64,000 nt of DNA from Jeotgalibacillus proteolyticus (GTDB lineage: Bacteria; Bacillota; Bacilli; Bacillales; Jeotgalibacillaceae), in the NCBI RefSeq assembly GCF_002926065.1, contig NZ_PREZ01000002.1:62001-126000 (forward strand), written 5' to 3'. The translations under genes were made by a program, and so were the position numbers. This document shows positions 62,121-64,000 of this stretch, piece by piece. The notes beneath the pieces are model-generated. The model searched no databases, was not told where the DNA came from, and worked only from the letters and a program-made list of their open reading frames with translations. Within the stretch, counting starts at the first letter, position 1; each line of letters opens with the position of its first letter.

Positions 62121-62699
62121 TCATATGTTGTGTTTCGATTTTCTATAGACATAAAGGCCAAGCATTGTGTTAACGGTAAAATGGAGGCTGATCACAGTCC
62201 AAAGGCTTGCAGTCCACTCATATACACCCCCTATAATAAAACTTAATATAAGGATATTTAATGCAAGGTACCAATGCCTTAGGTACCTCACGTGAACTGC
62301 AGCAAAAAGCAAGCTTGCTACCCAGAGATTTGTATTGGTCTGAATGATCCCCCGAAAAAATAATTCTTCAGATATAGCGACGATTAGAGAAAACCATACA
62401 ATTTTTACGGGAGTAAGGGAAGAAAATATTTTTTCATTTACTCCTCCATCATCATAATAGCTTTCTTTTAGATGGTTCATTAGCGCTAAATCCGCAGCAG
62501 CAATTAGAATACCAAGCATAATCCCTGCCACTATGTAAGTTAAATTAAAATTAAAAAGGTCGAAAAACTGAGAAATGGCATTAAAAGCAAAAATCCCGCC
62601 AATTATTGATGCCAAAAGCAGAAAAATTTGTGTAAGAATGGCATAGCGGTAAAGCTGGTAGCCGGTCATCTGTCTGATTGCTTCCTCCTGATTTCTCAT
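62121..62699 (-). CDS. ypbD: YpbD, CPBP-family intramembrane metalloprotease-like protein
   Basis: 192 residues with about six membrane helices; the CPBP signature EELFFRGIIQ (EExxxR), the later VHVRYLRHWY and SLHFTVNT histidines. Family members process prenylated or membrane proteins; substrate unknown. The ATG at 62699 is 5 nt before the recQ stop region and lacks a good SD, so it may be coupled to recQ; Met11 is an alternative start. Confidence 0.82.
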   Translation of the reverse strand: MRNQEEAIRQMTGYQLYRYAILTQIFLLLASIIGGIFAFNAISQFFDLFNFNLTYIVAGIMLGILIAAADLALMNHLKESYYDDGGVNEKIFSSLTPVKIVWFSLIVAISEELFFRGIIQTNTNLWVASLLFAAVHVRYLRHWYLALNILILSFIIGGVYEWTASLWTVISLHFTVNTMLGLYVYRKSKHNI

Positions 62700-62703
62700 T
62701 CAA

Positions 62704-64000
62704 TTATACCAGCAGCAACCGGGCTAAGCGTTTTTCCCATGACTGGGCAGCGGATCCAGCTCCTTTATCCTCAGTGGAAAAATCCTCTAAATTAAGCCCG
62801 CAAACATCACAGCAATGAGCCTTGCTGCTAAATTCTCTTTCGTTAAAACTTTCAATTACCAGCCTTCTTCTACATGTGGGGCTTGTGGCATAAAATGTCA
62901 TTTGAGTTAATTGCTCTTTTCTTTCTCGCAGCCTGTCAGACATTAAACGAAAAACGTTTTCTTCCCAATTTTTATGATTTTCGTGTTTTTCAAAATAGTT
63001 TAATACTCTGTACTGGATTTCCGAGATGCCTGCTTTTTCCTCGACAACCTTTTGATTAACGGTTTCCTGCCTTATTTTTTTGTATTCATTTATTTGACGT
63101 AAAGACAGGTTTTCAAGTTCCAGCAAATTTCCCGTTATTTTTTCATCCCCTTTTAAGTATAACAGGATTGAAACACTTTTTTTACCGTCCCTTCCAGCAC
63201 GGCCAATTTCCTGGACAAATGATTCCATGCTTGAAGGCATATGAAAATGGATGACTGTTCTTATATTTTCTTTATTCACTCCCATTCCAAATGCACTTGT
63301 TGCAAATATCCAATCAAGCTGATCATTTAAAAATTGCTGTTGGATAAGAATTCTCTGCTCCGTGTCAAGACCTGCATGATAGCTTGCTATTTGCCTGTCC
63401 AAATGCTGATGCATCTCTGCTGCCAACTCATCCGCCAGGCGTTTGCTTGAAAAATACACGATTCCAGGAGAAGAAATAGTCCTCATATACTCTTTTAGTA
63501 TTTCAATTTTTTGCTGAAAGGAATCAATTTGCTTGACGTTTAATGCAATATTAGGACGGTTGACCGAATAAACCCATTCAGCTGGTGAACTTAATTTTAA
63601 TGCGGTACGAATATCGCTTCTGATTTTTTGCGTAGCTGTTGCTGTAAGTGCCAGTGTCACGGGGGAACCCAATTGCTTCTTCACTTCTCCAAGAAGCATG
63701 TAATCGGGACGGAAATCAGGACCCCATTGAGAAATACAATGAGCTTCATCCACTACAAAAAGACGTATGAGACAAGAAGCGAGCGCCTTTTTAACTTCAG
63801 GAAGTACGAGCATTTCAGGTGAGATGAAAATAAACCTAAATTGCCTGAGGTTATGTAAGGCCTGGACTTTTTCTTTATAGGGCAGAAACGAATTCAAAGC
63901 AATTACGCTTTTTTCGCCCCGGTATTTAATCTGCTCCACCTGATCCTGCATAAGAGATAATAGGGGGGAGACGATAAGAACCTGTATATTTAACAGATAG
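62704..64000 (-). CDS. recS: RecQ-family DNA helicase (RecS), 5' end outside window
   Basis: 432 codons of the C-terminal part; the frame stays open to the right edge (reading LIVSPLLSLMQDQVEQIKYRG). Motifs: VVDEAHCISQWGPDFRPDY (DEAH), TATATQKIR, IVYFSSKRLAD, ATSAFGMGVNKENIR, and QEIGRAGRDGK; a C-terminal zinc region with CRRR...HCCDVCG. ATP-dependent 3'-5' helicase in recombination/repair. By synteny this is the short RecS (YpbC) form. Walker A lies outside the window. Confidence 0.93.
   Translation of the reverse strand, partial: YLLNIQVLIVSPLLSLMQDQVEQIKYRGEKSVIALNSFLPYKEKVQALHNLRQFRFIFISPEMLVLPEVKKALASCLIRLFVVDEAHCISQWGPDFRPDYMLLGEVKKQLGSPVTLALTATATQKIRSDIRTALKLSSPAEWVYSVNRPNIALNVKQIDSFQQKIEILKEYMRTISSPGIVYFSSKRLADELAAEMHQHLDRQIASYHAGLDTEQRILIQQQFLNDQLDWIFATSAFGMGVNKENIRTVIHFHMPSSMESFVQEIGRAGRDGKKSVSILLYLKGDEKITGNLLELENLSLRQINEYKKIRQETVNQKVVEEKAGISEIQYRVLNYFEKHENHKNWEENVFRLMSDRLRERKEQLTQMTFYATSPTCRRRLVIESFNEREFSSKAHCCDVCGLNLEDFSTEDKGAGSAAQSWEKRLARLLLV

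Overview
The window is a stretch of chromosome from a low-GC, endospore-forming member of the Bacillales. I infer this from spore genes (cotD, spoIVA, ypeB-sleB, ypjB), bacillithiol genes (bshA, bshB1, ypdA/bdr), a bc-type menaquinol:cytochrome c reductase (qcrABC) and gene-by-gene synteny with the Bacillus subtilis ypsA-to-recS region. The species cannot be named from sequence alone; a Bacillaceae or Planococcaceae-type host such as Jeotgalibacillus would fit. Almost all genes are on the minus strand. The plus-strand exceptions are recU-ponA, ypjC and ansA. I saw no rRNA, tRNA, CRISPR array, insertion sequence or prophage.

Layout. 1-5500: a fragment of ypsA, cotD, the mrfAB (yprAB) DNA-repair operon, yppG and yppE. 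5.7-9.1 kb: recU-ponA (+). 9.1-17.2 kb: ypoC-nth-dnaD-asnS-aspB-ypmB-ypmA-dinG. 17.2-19.5 kb: panBCD behind a structured leader. 19.5-25.1 kb: ypjD-dapB-mgsA-bshB1-bshA-cca-birA as one tightly packed operon. 25-28 kb: membrane genes ypjC (+), a YugP-type peptidase, ypjB and ypjA. 28.2-30.3 kb: qcrABC. 30.4-32.8 kb: ypiF, ypiA-ypiB. 33-39.3 kb: the aromatic operon aroC-aroB-aroH-hisC-tyrA-aroA, without the trp genes that sit inside it in B. subtilis. 39.5-44.1 kb: ndk, the menaquinone side-chain operon hepS-menG-hepT, folE-mtrB and hbs. 44.4-49.5 kb: spoIVA, yphF, yphE, gpsA, der. 49.8-53.4 kb: fni, rpsA-like, plsC, cmk. 53.6-56.5 kb: ypeB, sleB, prsW. 56.6-64 kb: ansA (+), ypdA, a CarH/LitR-type B12-binding MerR regulator, ypbG, a CBS protein, ypbE, ypbD and the 3' part of a recQ-family helicase.

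How it works together. The genes form housekeeping modules: DNA repair and recombination (mrfAB, recU, nth, dinG, recQ), wall synthesis (ponA), CoA precursors (panBCD), lysine/DAP (dapB), bacillithiol synthesis and recycling, menaquinone (hepS, menG, hepT) with the qcr complex that oxidises it, chorismate/Tyr/Phe/His synthesis, lipid and nucleotide steps (gpsA, plsC, cmk, ndk), and spore formation and germination.

The parts most worth a second look are regulatory: (i) a MerR protein with the complete adenosylcobalamin and light-sensing motif set of CarH/LitR, with CarH-like half-sites over its own strong promoter; (ii) a near-consensus LexA box inside a near-perfect sigma-A promoter of mrfAB; (iii) a pan-type leader with competing terminator and antiterminator ahead of panB; (iv) an aromatic operon lacking trp genes while the TRAP gene mtrB is kept. 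Many starts were moved downstream of the longest ORF because a good Shine-Dalgarno (SD) sequence and family alignment favour the inner codon; these are noted per gene.
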